NCBI GenBank assembly: GCA_045636925.1
Contig: JAZTYK010000005.1
Coordinates: 1 to 64,000, forward strand
Length of the DNA: 64,000 nucleotides
From: JAZTYK01 sp045636925
GTDB taxonomy: Bacteria > Bacillota > Clostridia > Oscillospirales > Butyricicoccaceae
Direction: 5' to 3'
Notes under the pieces: generated by a model
The model's input: the letters and a program-made list of their open reading frames with translations, nothing else
Database searches by the model: none
Told to the model about the DNA's origin: nothing
Shown here: positions 35,589 through 44,034 of the stretch, in pieces
Layout: each line of letters starts with the position of its first letter
Numbering within the stretch: position 1 is the first letter of the stretch
Made by a program: the position numbers and the translations under genes

Positions 35589-36053
35589 TTATCGGTTGCG
35601 TTCCTTCATGGTGCGGTCCATCTCCCGGGCGGCATCCCGCCGGGCGGTGGTCTCGCGCTTGTCGTGGAGCTTTTTGCCCTTGCACAGGCCCATCTCCAGC
35701 TTCACACGACTGCCCTTGAAATACAAAGACAGAGGAATCAGCGAATATCCGTCCTGCTTTACCAGTCCGAACAGTCGGTTGATCTCCCGCCGATGCATCA
35801 GCAGCTTCCGCTGCCGCATGGGATCCCGGTTGAAGATGTTGCCCTTTTCATAAGGGGAGATATGCATGCTGATAACAAACAGCTCGCCATCCTTGATGAT
35901 GCAGTAAGAGTCTTTGAGGTTCACCGTGCCGGCACGGAGGCTTTTCACCTCAGTACCCGCCAGCGCGATGCCGCACTCATAGGTATCTTCTACGAAATAG
36001 TCGTGCCGAGCCTTGCGGTTTGCGGCGATGACCTTTGTTCCTGCCTTGTCCAT
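35589..36053 (-). CDS. smpB: SsrA-binding protein SmpB
   Basis: Encodes 154 aa from ATG 36053 (AAAGGAG 9 bases upstream); the frame is open further up but lacks a site. Typical motifs are [37 protein letters not shown] and the basic C-terminal KKLHDKRET tail that inserts in the ribosome. It binds tmRNA and enables trans-translation. It lies 13 bases before ssrA. Confidence 0.97.
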   Translation of the reverse strand: MDKAGTKVIAANRKARHDYFVEDTYECGIALAGTEVKSLRAGTVNLKDSYCIIKDGELFVISMHISPYEKGNIFNRDPMRQRKLLMHRREINRLFGLVKQDGYSLIPLSLYFKGSRVKLEMGLCKGKKLHDKRETTARRDAAREMDRTMKERNR

Positions 36054-36102
36054 GCCCCAGCACTCCTTTCTCATAGTATGGCACCCTTTGGGATGGAAAT
36101 GT

Positions 36103-36131
36103 ATTATACCCCAACCGCCCCCGAAAGTCAA
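36103..36131 (-). promoter_or_regulatory. Promoter of smpB-ssrA
   Basis: Minus-strand TTGACT (36131-36126) and TATAAT (36108-36103), 17 bases apart, about 50 bases before the smpB start and directly after the hairpin of the upstream operon. Confidence 0.75.
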
Positions 36132-36154
36132 GAGCCGGGCATTTCGCCCGGCTC
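36132..36154 (-). terminator. Hairpin after the CARF nuclease gene
   Basis: GAGCCGGGC and GCCCGGCTC with a 5-base loop lie 8 bases after the stop at 36163. The T-run is poor, and the -35 of the next promoter begins at once. Confidence 0.6.
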
Positions 36155-36162
36155 ATATGATT

Positions 36163-37344
36163 TTACTTTGCCTGCATCAGTTCCTGCAGCACCCGGACCG
36201 CGCGTCCGTCGCGCAGGTCAGAGCGGTCAATGATGGCAGCACCCAGATCCTTTGCCCGGGTATGCATGCCCACAAAACCATGACCCAGCTCGTTGCTGGT
36301 GCACAGCACAGCCTTGCCAAAGCTGCCGCCGAACTTTTTGGCGTACACCTGGATCTCATTGAAATCCCCCGGCTCCGGCGTGCTGGTCTTGCAGGAGATA
36401 AAGATGGTCTCCAGTCCGTTGCAGGCCACCACGTCCAGCTCATTGTATGCTGTACCTTTGTATTCGTCGGCCTCGTCGCCCCAGCCCACCTTGACGCTCA
36501 TATAGATTTCCTTGAACAGTCCGGTGTCACGCAGCATCAGATATGTATACAGCTCCAGCCACACGCCCACATCGGTAAGATAACTCTTGAAGTTCTCTGC
36601 CGCAAAATCAAACTGCACCCGTCCGTTTTTTCGCTGAACATTCTGTAAAAAGCCGATCTCCTGCAGCTGATACAAATAATCCACATCACAGGTGACCCGG
36701 CTGCGGTTGACCGCCACAAAGTTCACCGGTGCATCCACATGCAAACCTGCCAGTCCGGCTGCCGCCGCCTGGAAATAATTGCACTGCTTGCGCCAACGGG
36801 TCTGGTTGCGCATGATCTGCTGGCAAAAGGCGCGCACCGCAGGTTCCTGTTCCTTATCCATTAAGGCATGCCCCACACCGTCAAAAAACGCGCCGTTCAT
36901 GTTCAGATGATCTGCCAGCGTCAGCTCCGGCATGGAAAAACTGCCCTCCAGCGCTTCACAGCGGTTCAGGTTCATCAACCGTTTCCGAGGCAGGTCGATG
37001 TGCACCATGGGTGCGTCGTGCCGCCGGGCAAAGGCAAATGCGCTCAGCAACAGCACTTCCCGCCCGCCGGTAAAGTCAAATACGCCGTCGGGATATTTTG
37101 CATATAATGCATCCAGCGCCTCGGCAATACAGTCCGGATCGTTGCAATCTGCTTCGAAATACGAAATGATCAGTTCCGGCATCCGGGCACGCAATGTCCG
37201 GATGGTATTTTCATAGGCATCACTGTGCTGCGCGCCGGTATCCACCAGCATCACCAGCCGTTCCGGCCGGAAGGCCAGCGCCGTAATGACATTCTTCAGT
37301 GTCTCCTGGCAGAACAGCTCTACCAGGGTTCCGATCTTGTCCAT
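36163..37344 (-). CDS. DUF1887 family CARF-domain nuclease (Card1/Can2-like)
   Basis: Encodes 393 aa. The N-terminal Rossmann-like CARF domain (about 1-150) shows LVMLVDTGAQHSD and FDFTGGREVLLLSAFAFA, the glycine-rich ligand loop being at 92-94. The C-terminal domain has the PD-(D/E)XK signature NELDVV with Glu302 and Asp304, then ISCKT with Lys319, the DUF1887 nuclease core. Related Card1 and Can2 enzymes are activated by cyclic oligoadenylates made by type III CRISPR complexes and cut DNA and RNA. No CRISPR array or cas gene is seen in the window. It follows a 159-aa unknown by 12 bases. Family membership is firm; activator and role here are unknown. Confidence 0.87.
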   Translation of the reverse strand: MDKIGTLVELFCQETLKNVITALAFRPERLVMLVDTGAQHSDAYENTIRTLRARMPELIISYFEADCNDPDCIAEALDALYAKYPDGVFDFTGGREVLLLSAFAFARRHDAPMVHIDLPRKRLMNLNRCEALEGSFSMPELTLADHLNMNGAFFDGVGHALMDKEQEPAVRAFCQQIMRNQTRWRKQCNYFQAAAAGLAGLHVDAPVNFVAVNRSRVTCDVDYLYQLQEIGFLQNVQRKNGRVQFDFAAENFKSYLTDVGVWLELYTYLMLRDTGLFKEIYMSVKVGWGDEADEYKGTAYNELDVVACNGLETIFISCKTSTPEPGDFNEIQVYAKKFGGSFGKAVLCTSNELGHGFVGMHTRAKDLGAAIIDRSDLRDGRAVRVLQELMQAK

Positions 37345-37356
37345 ACCGAACCTCCG

Positions 37357-37836
37357 TTAGCTCTCCTGCGCCTCTGCCTGAGGATCTTCTGCCGGTGCTT
37401 CCTCATGCGTCACAGGCTCAGCGTCCAAATCTGCAGGAGCTTCCAAGCCGGCCTTTTCATACTCACGCTTGATCTTATCGTTGCGGTATTTCTGATAAAT
37501 GCGGTTAAATACATCCTTGTCCAACGGACGGATGTTAAAATTCTCTTTGGTCTCCGGGTTCAAAAACAGGGGCCAGCGGCGCATCAGCAGCGCATTTTCC
37601 TGCGTAGTCTCAGGAGATCGAACCGTCTCATACACCAGATAATCTCCCGCCTCGTCCAGTACACAAGGGTAGCAGCGCAGACCGCCGATGCCCTCGCTTT
37701 CGATCCACAGTGCATATACGTTCTCTTTGGGATCGCGGCCTTCATAATACAGGCTGGAAACAGTTCCGTTCAGTTTGGCAAAAAAGCCCACCTTAGGCGG
37801 TTTCTCTCCTACGACAGGGGGTGTATAGGATTTCAT
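37357..37836 (-). CDS. Unknown 159-aa protein preceding the CARF nuclease
   Basis: Encodes 159 aa from ATG 37836 (GGAGG 7 bases upstream). No family is recognised. The N-terminal two thirds look globular and soluble (FAKLNGTVSSLYYEG, IGGLRCYPCVLDEAGDYL); the last 30 residues are acidic and proline/alanine-rich, probably disordered. There is no signal peptide or membrane segment. It lies 12 bases before the DUF1887 gene on the same strand, with a terminator behind it on the AbrB side, so the two form a bicistronic unit. It could be a partner or regulator of the nuclease; this rests on position only. Confidence 0.75.
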   Translation of the reverse strand: MKSYTPPVVGEKPPKVGFFAKLNGTVSSLYYEGRDPKENVYALWIESEGIGGLRCYPCVLDEAGDYLVYETVRSPETTQENALLMRRWPLFLNPETKENFNIRPLDKDVFNRIYQKYRNDKIKREYEKAGLEAPADLDAEPVTHEEAPAEDPQAEAQES

Positions 37837-37936
37837 AGTTATTCCTCCAACAACAGTCACTTGAATGTTTTCTTTATCATACCCGAAATCGACAGAAAAG
37901 TAAACCGGCGGATTGTAAATTCCATTCTCCAAAAAC

Positions 37937-37962
37937 AAAAAGCGGTGCAATGCACCGCTTTT
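37937..37962 (-). terminator. Terminator of the AbrB-type regulator gene
   Basis: AAAAGCGGTGCA and TGCACCGCTTTT form a near-perfect stem 5 bases after the stop, with a T-rich minus-strand tail. Confidence 0.85.
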
Positions 37963-37966
37963 GAGA

Positions 37967-38206
37967 TCAAACGCTCAGTTCTTTTCTGCAGTTTTCGCAA
38001 ACGGGCTTGTCCTTGTAAATCAGGATTTTTTTGTTGCCGCCGCAGAATACGCAGTTGCTCTCATGCTTTCTTAAAATCACGGAGTTTCCCTCCGTGTAGA
38101 TCTCCACGGGGTCGCCGCAAGCCATACCAAAAGTCTTGCGCAGCTCAATGGGAAGGGTAATTCTGCCCAGGTTGTCGATATGTCTGATCACGCCGGTAGA
38201 TTTCAT
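37967..38206 (-). CDS. AbrB-family transition-state-type regulator with zinc ribbon
   Basis: Encodes 79 aa from ATG 38206 (GTGAGG 8 bases upstream, MKSTGVIRHIDNLGRI); an ATG two codons earlier is too close to the site. The N-terminal swapped-hairpin AbrB/SpoVT DNA-binding domain (1-48) is followed by a CVFCGG...CENC zinc-ribbon-like tail (about 50-75). Such small AbrB proteins control transition-state and sporulation genes in Firmicutes. It is monocistronic with its own promoter and terminator. Confidence 0.9.
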   Translation of the reverse strand: MKSTGVIRHIDNLGRITLPIELRKTFGMACGDPVEIYTEGNSVILRKHESNCVFCGGNKKILIYKDKPVCENCRKELSV

Positions 38207-38274
38207 CTTCATTTCCTCACTGATTGTTCTTTTTCTACGCTTGTATAAGGCCGCCCTTTGGCAACCACGTCCCT

Positions 38275-38303
38275 ATTCTCCCAAATTCAACCTGTAATGT
38301 CAA
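38275..38303 (-). promoter_or_regulatory. Possible promoter of the AbrB-type gene
   Basis: Minus-strand TTGACA (38303-38298) and GAGAAT (38280-38275) are 17 bases apart, upstream of ATG 38206. Confidence 0.45.
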
Positions 38304-38362
38304 TCGTAACTTTCACCAAATTTTCAAGGGAAAACAAAGCGCGCTTTGCCCCGTCGAAGCCG

Positions 38363-38950
38363 TTACCGTTTGGGTTGGAACCGTTTTTCTTCGCCACGAA
38401 TCAGACGCACGATGTTTTGCCGATGCATCCAAACCACAAACACGGCGCCCACACAGCCCAGCACCCACTCCGGCTTGCTGCCGCCAAAAAGCAGCAGCGC
38501 CACCGGCAGACCTGCCGCAGCCATCACAGAGCCTACAGAAACAATTCGGGTCAGCAGCATACCCAAAGCAAACAGTGCGACAACAAACAGAAAATGCGGC
38601 AAGCCCACAAAGGCAGCCACCACAGCACCTACCGAAATGCCCTTGCCGCCCTTGAATCCAAAAAACACCGGATAGAAGTGCCCCAACAGGCAGGCGATGC
38701 CGGCCACGGCTTTGCCCACATCGCCGCCCAGCCACATGCCAAAGCCCATAGCCACAGCCGTCTTCAGCATATCGCCCAGCAGAGTAGCCACACCGGCCTT
38801 CATGCCGAAGTTTCTCGCCACATTGGTAGCGCCTGCATTTCCGCTTCCATGCTTGCGCACATCCATGCGAAAGACCAGCTTGCTCAGCACCACTGAGGTG
38901 CTGACAGAACCCAGCAGATATGCAACGACCGCAATCAAAACTTCTTTCAT
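38363..38950 (-). CDS. plsY: Glycerol-3-phosphate acyltransferase PlsY
   Basis: Encodes 195 aa with five membrane segments. PlsY motifs are visible: GSVSTSVVLSKL near the start, RKHGSGNAGATNVARNFG and FFGFKGGKGISVG. It transfers an acyl group from acyl phosphate to glycerol-3-phosphate, the first step of phospholipid synthesis. AGGAAAGGATC-type bases precede ATG 38950. It lies 38 bases after the epimerase gene, possibly in one operon. Confidence 0.95.
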   Translation of the reverse strand: MKEVLIAVVAYLLGSVSTSVVLSKLVFRMDVRKHGSGNAGATNVARNFGMKAGVATLLGDMLKTAVAMGFGMWLGGDVGKAVAGIACLLGHFYPVFFGFKGGKGISVGAVVAAFVGLPHFLFVVALFALGMLLTRIVSVGSVMAAAGLPVALLLFGGSKPEWVLGCVGAVFVVWMHRQNIVRLIRGEEKRFQPKR

Positions 38951-38988
38951 CGTTTTCTCGATCCTTTCCTGCCGGAGAAAGCCTTTGA

Positions 38989-40854
38989 TTACTTCTCCGG
39001 ATGATAGGTGGGCACCATTTTCTTAACCAGCACCCGAATGTCCTCTGCATTGTTCTGGCAAGCTTCTTCCAGCTTGTCCAATTGCTGTACAAAGGTTGCC
39101 TCATCAATATTCAAGGGCTTTCCGATATAAATCAGCTTGTTGGGGGTAGAGCGCATGCCCTCCTCCTTCATCAGCAGTTCCTCGTACAGCTTTTCACCGG
39201 GCCGCAAACCGGTGTACTTGATCTGGATATCCGCATCCGGTTCAAACCCGGACAGCCGGATCATGTTTCTGGCCAGATCGTCAATACGCACCGGCTCGCC
39301 CATGTCCAGCACAAAGATCTCACCCTGCTGGGCATAAGACCCCGCCTGCAGCACCAAAGATACCGCCTCGGGAATGGTCATAAAGTAACGGATAATATCC
39401 CGGTGCGTCACCGTCACCGGACCGCCGTCTGCGATCTGCTGCTTGAACAGCGGAATCACACTGCCGTTGCTGCCCAACACATTGCCAAAACGCACTGCCA
39501 CAAACTTGGTCTGGGAATGTCCGGCCATGGTCTGCACGATCATTTCGCACAGCCGTTTGGAGGCACCCATGATATTGGTGGGGTTCACCGCCTTATCGGT
39601 GGAAATCAGCACAAAGGTCTCGGCACCGAAGGTGTGGGCAGCCTCTGCCACATGCAGAGTGCCGAACACATTGTTCTTGATGGCCTCGTTGGGACTGTCC
39701 TCCATCAGCGGCACATGCTTATGCGCCGCTGCATGGAACACGATCTCCGGCTTAAACTCTGCAAACAGCAGGTTTACCCGTTCTGTATCCCGCACCGAGC
39801 CGATGCGCACCGCCAGATCCAAACCGGGATTCGTGCGCAGCAGTTCCTGCTGGATGGTATAGGCATTATTTTCGTAAATATCAAAGATCACCAATCGCTT
39901 GGGATTGTTTTTCGCAATCTGTCGGCACAGTTCGCTGCCGATGCTGCCGCCACCGCCGGTCACCAGTACAGTCTTGTTCTCCAGATATCCGGAGATCTGG
40001 CTCAGATCAACCTGAATACTGTCACGGCCCAGCAGGTCCAGCACATCCACATCACGAATCTTCTGAATGCTGACCTCGTCATTGGCCAACTGGAACAAAC
40101 CGGGTAACGTCTTCAGCTTACAACCGGTTTTCTGGCACAGATCCACGATGGCACGGCGCTCACGGGGTGCCGCGCCGGGAATGGCCACAACGATTTCTTC
40201 CACCTGATATTTTTGCGCCGCTTTCACGATGGCATCCCGTCCGCCTACGATGCGGACACCGCGCAGATGCTGTCCCTGCTTCACAGGGTCATCGTCGATA
40301 ATGCACACTACACGGTTTTCAGAATGCTCACTGCTTTGAAACTCGCGCAGGGTCATGGTGCCCGCCTCACCGGCACCAATCAGCATGGTGCGTTTTTTCG
40401 CGATGGGTCTGCGGGTGGCGCGGTGCAGCAAAAGTCGCAGGGCACGGTAGGCAAATCGGCTGATTGCAATCAGCGCGATGAGAAACATGCCGTGCAACAG
40501 CGGGAAGCTACGGGGCAGCAGCAGCACATCGGCAAAAATAGCCATCATCTCCACCAGTGCCACCACGACGCCCATGCATACGATGCGCATCAGTTCTTCC
40601 ACACTGGCAAACATCCACAGGCTGGTATACAGTTTCATCACGGCCAAAAGGCTGATGATCATCAGCGTACTTGCCGGTGCAAAGCCCCGGATAACTTCAT
40701 GATATCCCTGCGCGATGATCTCATCTACAGAAAAATCCAGTCTGACCCACAGGGCCAAAAAGGATGCCAGATTGATCAGAATAATATCTTCAATCATCAA
40801 TACACCGATGCGCACTGCTTTACTGCAATTTTCCTCGGTAAAAATTTTGTTCAA
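38989..40854 (-). CDS. Membrane-bound UDP-sugar epimerase/dehydratase (CapD/PglF-like)
   Basis: Encodes 621 aa from TTG 40854, with AAGGAGGG 7 bases upstream; the only longer start (ATG 40908) lacks a site. Four N-terminal membrane segments (about 20-140) are followed by a CoA-binding-like domain (about 145-265) and a C-terminal extended SDR domain with VTGGGGSIGSELC and catalytic ISTDKAVNPTNIMGASKR. Relatives (PglF, WbpM, CapD) make UDP-4-keto-6-deoxy sugars for capsule or glycans. No other polysaccharide gene is near. Confidence 0.93.
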   Translation of the reverse strand: MNKIFTEENCSKAVRIGVLMIEDIILINLASFLALWVRLDFSVDEIIAQGYHEVIRGFAPASTLMIISLLAVMKLYTSLWMFASVEELMRIVCMGVVVALVEMMAIFADVLLLPRSFPLLHGMFLIALIAISRFAYRALRLLLHRATRRPIAKKRTMLIGAGEAGTMTLREFQSSEHSENRVVCIIDDDPVKQGQHLRGVRIVGGRDAIVKAAQKYQVEEIVVAIPGAAPRERRAIVDLCQKTGCKLKTLPGLFQLANDEVSIQKIRDVDVLDLLGRDSIQVDLSQISGYLENKTVLVTGGGGSIGSELCRQIAKNNPKRLVIFDIYENNAYTIQQELLRTNPGLDLAVRIGSVRDTERVNLLFAEFKPEIVFHAAAHKHVPLMEDSPNEAIKNNVFGTLHVAEAAHTFGAETFVLISTDKAVNPTNIMGASKRLCEMIVQTMAGHSQTKFVAVRFGNVLGSNGSVIPLFKQQIADGGPVTVTHRDIIRYFMTIPEAVSLVLQAGSYAQQGEIFVLDMGEPVRIDDLARNMIRLSGFEPDADIQIKYTGLRPGEKLYEELLMKEEGMRSTPNKLIYIGKPLNIDEATFVQQLDKLEEACQNNAEDIRVLVKKMVPTYHPEK

Positions 40855-41040
40855 CGGTGGTCCCTCCTTTTCGTTCTGCGCCGGCTTTCGCAAGAGCAAA
40901 ACAGGCATAAAACCGCAGTTTAATATTGTCCTTTATTATATTCCCATTTATATCCCTTGTCAAACGTTGGCGCCTGTCCCAATCTCCCTTTGCCCGCAGA
41001 ATTGCGCCTTTTTGCGTTACGTGCGTGTAAACTTTCTGTA

Positions 41041-41083
41041 AAACAAAAGCTGCGGGCAGTCGTTCTGCCCGCAGCTTTGTTTT
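41041..41083 (-). terminator. Terminator of the coaX operon
   Basis: AAAGCTGCGGGCAG and CTGCCCGCAGCTTT with a 5-base loop and a T-rich tail, directly after the coaX stop. Confidence 0.9.
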
Positions 41084-41086
41084 CGC

Positions 41087-41854
41087 TCAGCGCTTGTTCT
41101 TTTTATAAATGATATTCAGCCCCTTCAGCAGCAGGTCACGCTCCAGAATGATTTCCCGCTTGCAGAGAGGGGTAATGAACTGTGCCAGACCGCCGGTGGC
41201 AATCAGGGTGGATTTGTGCCCCAGTTCCTCCTCGATGCGGTCCACAATGCCGTCGATCATGGCGGCTGTGCCGTACATCATACCGCTGCGCATGCAATCC
41301 ACGGTGTTGCGTCCAATGACGTGCTTGGGTTTGTCCAGACTGATGCCCGGCAGCTGTGCCGTACGGCTGGTCAGTGCGTCCAGCGAGATCTTCACGCCGG
41401 GGAAGATCACACCACCCAGATACATATTGCCTGGCTCCACCACCTCAATGGTGGTAGCCGTGCCCAGATCCATCAGAATCATGGGGGGCTTGTATTCTGC
41501 CAGCGCCGCCACCGCAATGACGATGCGGTCGCTACCCACCTGCGAAGGCACATCCACGTTGATGTTCAGTCCGGTCTTCAGGCCCGGCCCCACCACCATG
41601 GGTTGCTTGCCGATGACCTTGATGACGCCGGTCTTCACCGAGTTGAACACGGGCGGCACCACCGAAGAAATGATGCAGTCCTCGATCTCATCCTTGCTGA
41701 CGCCATAGGCCTCCAGCACATTCTTAATCTCTACACCGTACTGGTCCGAAGTGCGCACCTGATCGGTGGCAATGCGAGCCTCAAAGAGGATCTTGTCATC
41801 CTCCATCACGCCAATGACGATGTTGGTATTGCCAATATCAATTGCCAAAAGCAT
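41087..41854 (-). CDS. coaX: Type III pantothenate kinase
   Basis: Encodes 255 aa. It shows the ASKHA-fold N-terminus LLAIDIGNTNIVIGV, the DLGTATTIEVV motif and GGVIFPGVKISLDALTSRTAQLP (cited in part). It phosphorylates pantothenate as the first step of CoA synthesis and is insensitive to CoA feedback in this family. It lies 15 bases after the ECF S component, so uptake and phosphorylation are coupled. Confidence 0.95.
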   Translation of the reverse strand: MLLAIDIGNTNIVIGVMEDDKILFEARIATDQVRTSDQYGVEIKNVLEAYGVSKDEIEDCIISSVVPPVFNSVKTGVIKVIGKQPMVVGPGLKTGLNINVDVPSQVGSDRIVIAVAALAEYKPPMILMDLGTATTIEVVEPGNMYLGGVIFPGVKISLDALTSRTAQLPGISLDKPKHVIGRNTVDCMRSGMMYGTAAMIDGIVDRIEEELGHKSTLIATGGLAQFITPLCKREIILERDLLLKGLNIIYKKNKR

Positions 41855-41869
41855 AGTGTTGCTCCTTCC

Positions 41870-42499
41870 TCAGCGCTTCTTGCCTGCGTCGGTAAACTTC
41901 AGCAGTGCCTTGCCGATGGCAGCCACCAGAACGGCAGCCACAATGGCCTCGGGAATGCCAGATGCCGTCACCGTGCCCATCACCAGACCAAACACGGCAG
42001 AAACACCCACATTTTTGGCGTCGGCATACTGCTGCGCCAGCAGAATGTAAATGCTTCCCATTACCAGCAGGGTGTGGCAAACCGTTGCCACAGCGCCCGT
42101 TACAGGCAGCGCCACCAGATCATTGGTCTTCAGCTTCTTCAGCAGCTTCCAGATCCAGCCTGCCAGCCAGCCGAACAGAATCCGGCAACCCAGGGCGATC
42201 CACACCGCTTTCACCATGCCGGGAAAGCCGGTGGTGCTCATAAACGGGGAAAAAGCAAAGCTAAGCAAACCGGGCGTGGTGGTGTTTGCCCAGATGGAGC
42301 ACAGACCAAAGGCCCCGCCCAGAATCGCACCGGCACCCGGACCCAGCAAGACTGCGCCCAGAATCACGGGAATATGCATGGTGGTGGCCTTGATCACCGG
42401 CAGCGGGATAAAGCCAATGCCGGTCATACCCATTACCAAAAGCACGGCAACAAGCATGCCAAGCAGCACCATCCGTTTGGTATCTCTCTTATGTTTCAT
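41870..42499 (-). CDS. panT: ECF transporter S component, probable pantothenate type
   Basis: Encodes 209 aa from ATG 42499 (AGGAGG 9 bases upstream). Six hydrophobic segments are seen, with the short charged N-terminus typical of S components (KRMVLLGMLVAVLLVMGMTG). GFIPLPVIKATTMHIPVILG resembles PanT-like proteins. It should bind vitamin and share an EcfAAT module encoded elsewhere. Pantothenate specificity is inferred from coaX immediately downstream and coaBC divergent. Confidence 0.85.
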   Translation of the reverse strand: MKHKRDTKRMVLLGMLVAVLLVMGMTGIGFIPLPVIKATTMHIPVILGAVLLGPGAGAILGGAFGLCSIWANTTTPGLLSFAFSPFMSTTGFPGMVKAVWIALGCRILFGWLAGWIWKLLKKLKTNDLVALPVTGAVATVCHTLLVMGSIYILLAQQYADAKNVGVSAVFGLVMGTVTASGIPEAIVAAVLVAAIGKALLKFTDAGKKR

Positions 42500-42633
42500 A
42501 TTCAGTTTCCTCCTGCTGTCACCCTCCCCCGGGAGGTGCAACGCAATTTTGCCGAACATCGACAGATAAATTATACAGGAATCCCCGGGAAAATTCAATA
42601 TCGCCCTGATATTTTTCCATTTTCCCGGCCCTC

Positions 42634-42662
42634 TTTACACCGCCGGAAAAAACAGGTATAAT
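42634..42662 (+). promoter_or_regulatory. Promoter of coaBC
   Basis: TTTACA and TATAAT are exactly 17 bases apart, 60 bases before the coaBC start. Confidence 0.8.
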
Positions 42663-42722
42663 AATTATGTATGCAATTCAAAAATCCGGCAGATCATTCT
42701 GCCATGTAAGGAGGACTCCGCT

Positions 42723-43916
42723 ATGCTTCGTGGAAAGACCGTCCTGTTGGGTGTCACCGGCGGTATCGCCGCCTACAAGGCCGCCGCTCTGGCCTCTGCT
42801 TTGGTCAAGCAGCACGCCGCCGTTGAAGTGGTGATGACCGAGCATGCCACCAAGTTCATTACCCCCCTGACCTTCGAGCAGCTCACCGGCCGCCGCACCA
42901 TGGTGGATACCTTTGACCGCAACTTCAGCCATCAGGTAGAGCATATTTCTCTGGCACAGCGCACCGACCTGGTGCTGATTGCCCCGGCCACCGCCAATGT
43001 CTGCGCCAAGCTGGCCCACGGTCTGGCCGATGATATGCTGACCACCACCGTTCTGGCATGCAAATGCCCCAAGCTGATTGCACCGGCCATGAACACCAAT
43101 ATGTATGAAAACCCTGTCACGCAGGATAATCTTGAGACCCTGCGCCGCTACGGCTGGGAAGTCATCCAGCCCGCCAGCGGCCGTCTGGCCTGCGGCGCAG
43201 TGGGTGCCGGCAAAATGCCCGAGCCCGAGGATCTGCTGCAGTACGTCCTGCGCGAGCTGGCGCTGCCCCACGACCTTTGCGGCAAGCGGGTACTGGTCAC
43301 CGCCGGTCCCACCCGGGAAAGTCTGGACCCCGTCCGCTACCTGACCAACCATTCCTCCGGCAAGATGGGCTATGCCATCGCCAAGATGGCCATGCTTCGC
43401 GGCGCTCAGGTAACGCTGGTTTCCGGCCCCACCAACATTGCGCCCCCGCCCTTTGTGGACGTGGTAAAGATCTCCTCTGCTCAGGATATGTTCGAGGCCG
43501 TGGCCGCCCATTGCGAAAGCGCCGACTACATCTTCAAGGCTGCCGCCGTGGCCGACTACACCCCCGCCGACTACTGTGACAACAAGATCAAGAAAAAAGA
43601 CGGCGACATGGCCATCCCCTTAAAGCGCACCCAGGACATTCTCAAGCATCTGGGCGAGCACCGCCATGTCGGCCAGGTGATCTGCGGCTTCTCCATGGAA
43701 ACCGAGAATATGCTGGAAAACAGCCGCGCCAAGCTCACCAAAAAGAATGTAGACATGATCTGCGCCAACAATCTGAAGGTTGCCGGTGCCGGCTTCGGTG
43801 TGGACACCAACATCATCACCCTCATCACCAAGGATTCCGTCACCGAGCTTCCTCTGCTGAGCAAGGAAGAAGCCGCCTGCGCCATTCTGGACGCCGCCGT
43901 GGCGCTGGCAAAATAA
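42723..43916 (+). CDS. coaBC: Bifunctional phosphopantothenoylcysteine decarboxylase/phosphopantothenate-cysteine ligase
   Basis: Encodes 397 aa. The N-terminal flavin-dependent CoaC domain (about 1-185) has GVTGGIAAYKAA, PATANVCAKLAHGLADD and PAMNTNMYENP; the C-terminal CoaB domain (about 190-397) has VTAGPTRESLDPVRYLTNHSSG (in part) and KRTQDILKHLG. It makes 4'-phosphopantetheine from phosphopantothenate and cysteine. AAGGAGG precedes the ATG. It is divergent from panT-coaX, completing a CoA cluster. Confidence 0.96.
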   Translation: MLRGKTVLLGVTGGIAAYKAAALASALVKQHAAVEVVMTEHATKFITPLTFEQLTGRRTMVDTFDRNFSHQVEHISLAQRTDLVLIAPATANVCAKLAHGLADDMLTTTVLACKCPKLIAPAMNTNMYENPVTQDNLETLRRYGWEVIQPASGRLACGAVGAGKMPEPEDLLQYVLRELALPHDLCGKRVLVTAGPTRESLDPVRYLTNHSSGKMGYAIAKMAMLRGAQVTLVSGPTNIAPPPFVDVVKISSAQDMFEAVAAHCESADYIFKAAAVADYTPADYCDNKIKKKDGDMAIPLKRTQDILKHLGEHRHVGQVICGFSMETENMLENSRAKLTKKNVDMICANNLKVAGAGFGVDTNIITLITKDSVTELPLLSKEEAACAILDAAVALAK

Positions 43917-43927
43917 AGCACACACCC

Positions 43928-43962
43928 AAACTGCCGCATCCGTATGGTTGCGGCAGTTTTTT
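43928..43962 (+). terminator. Terminator of coaBC
   Basis: AAACTGCCGCA and TGCGGCAGTTT with a 10-base loop, then a T-run, 12 bases past the stop. Confidence 0.9.
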
Positions 43963-44034
43963 CAAAATTTCCTGTAAGATTTTCCCCATATCCCAGTCTT
44001 ATGGTCAGAGAGACAGAAAGGTGGTGATGGAGCC

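Noticed and set aside
36163..38206. Search for a CRISPR array or cas genes beside the CARF nuclease
   Set aside because: No regularly spaced repeats and no cas-like ORF were seen in or around this stretch, or elsewhere in the window.
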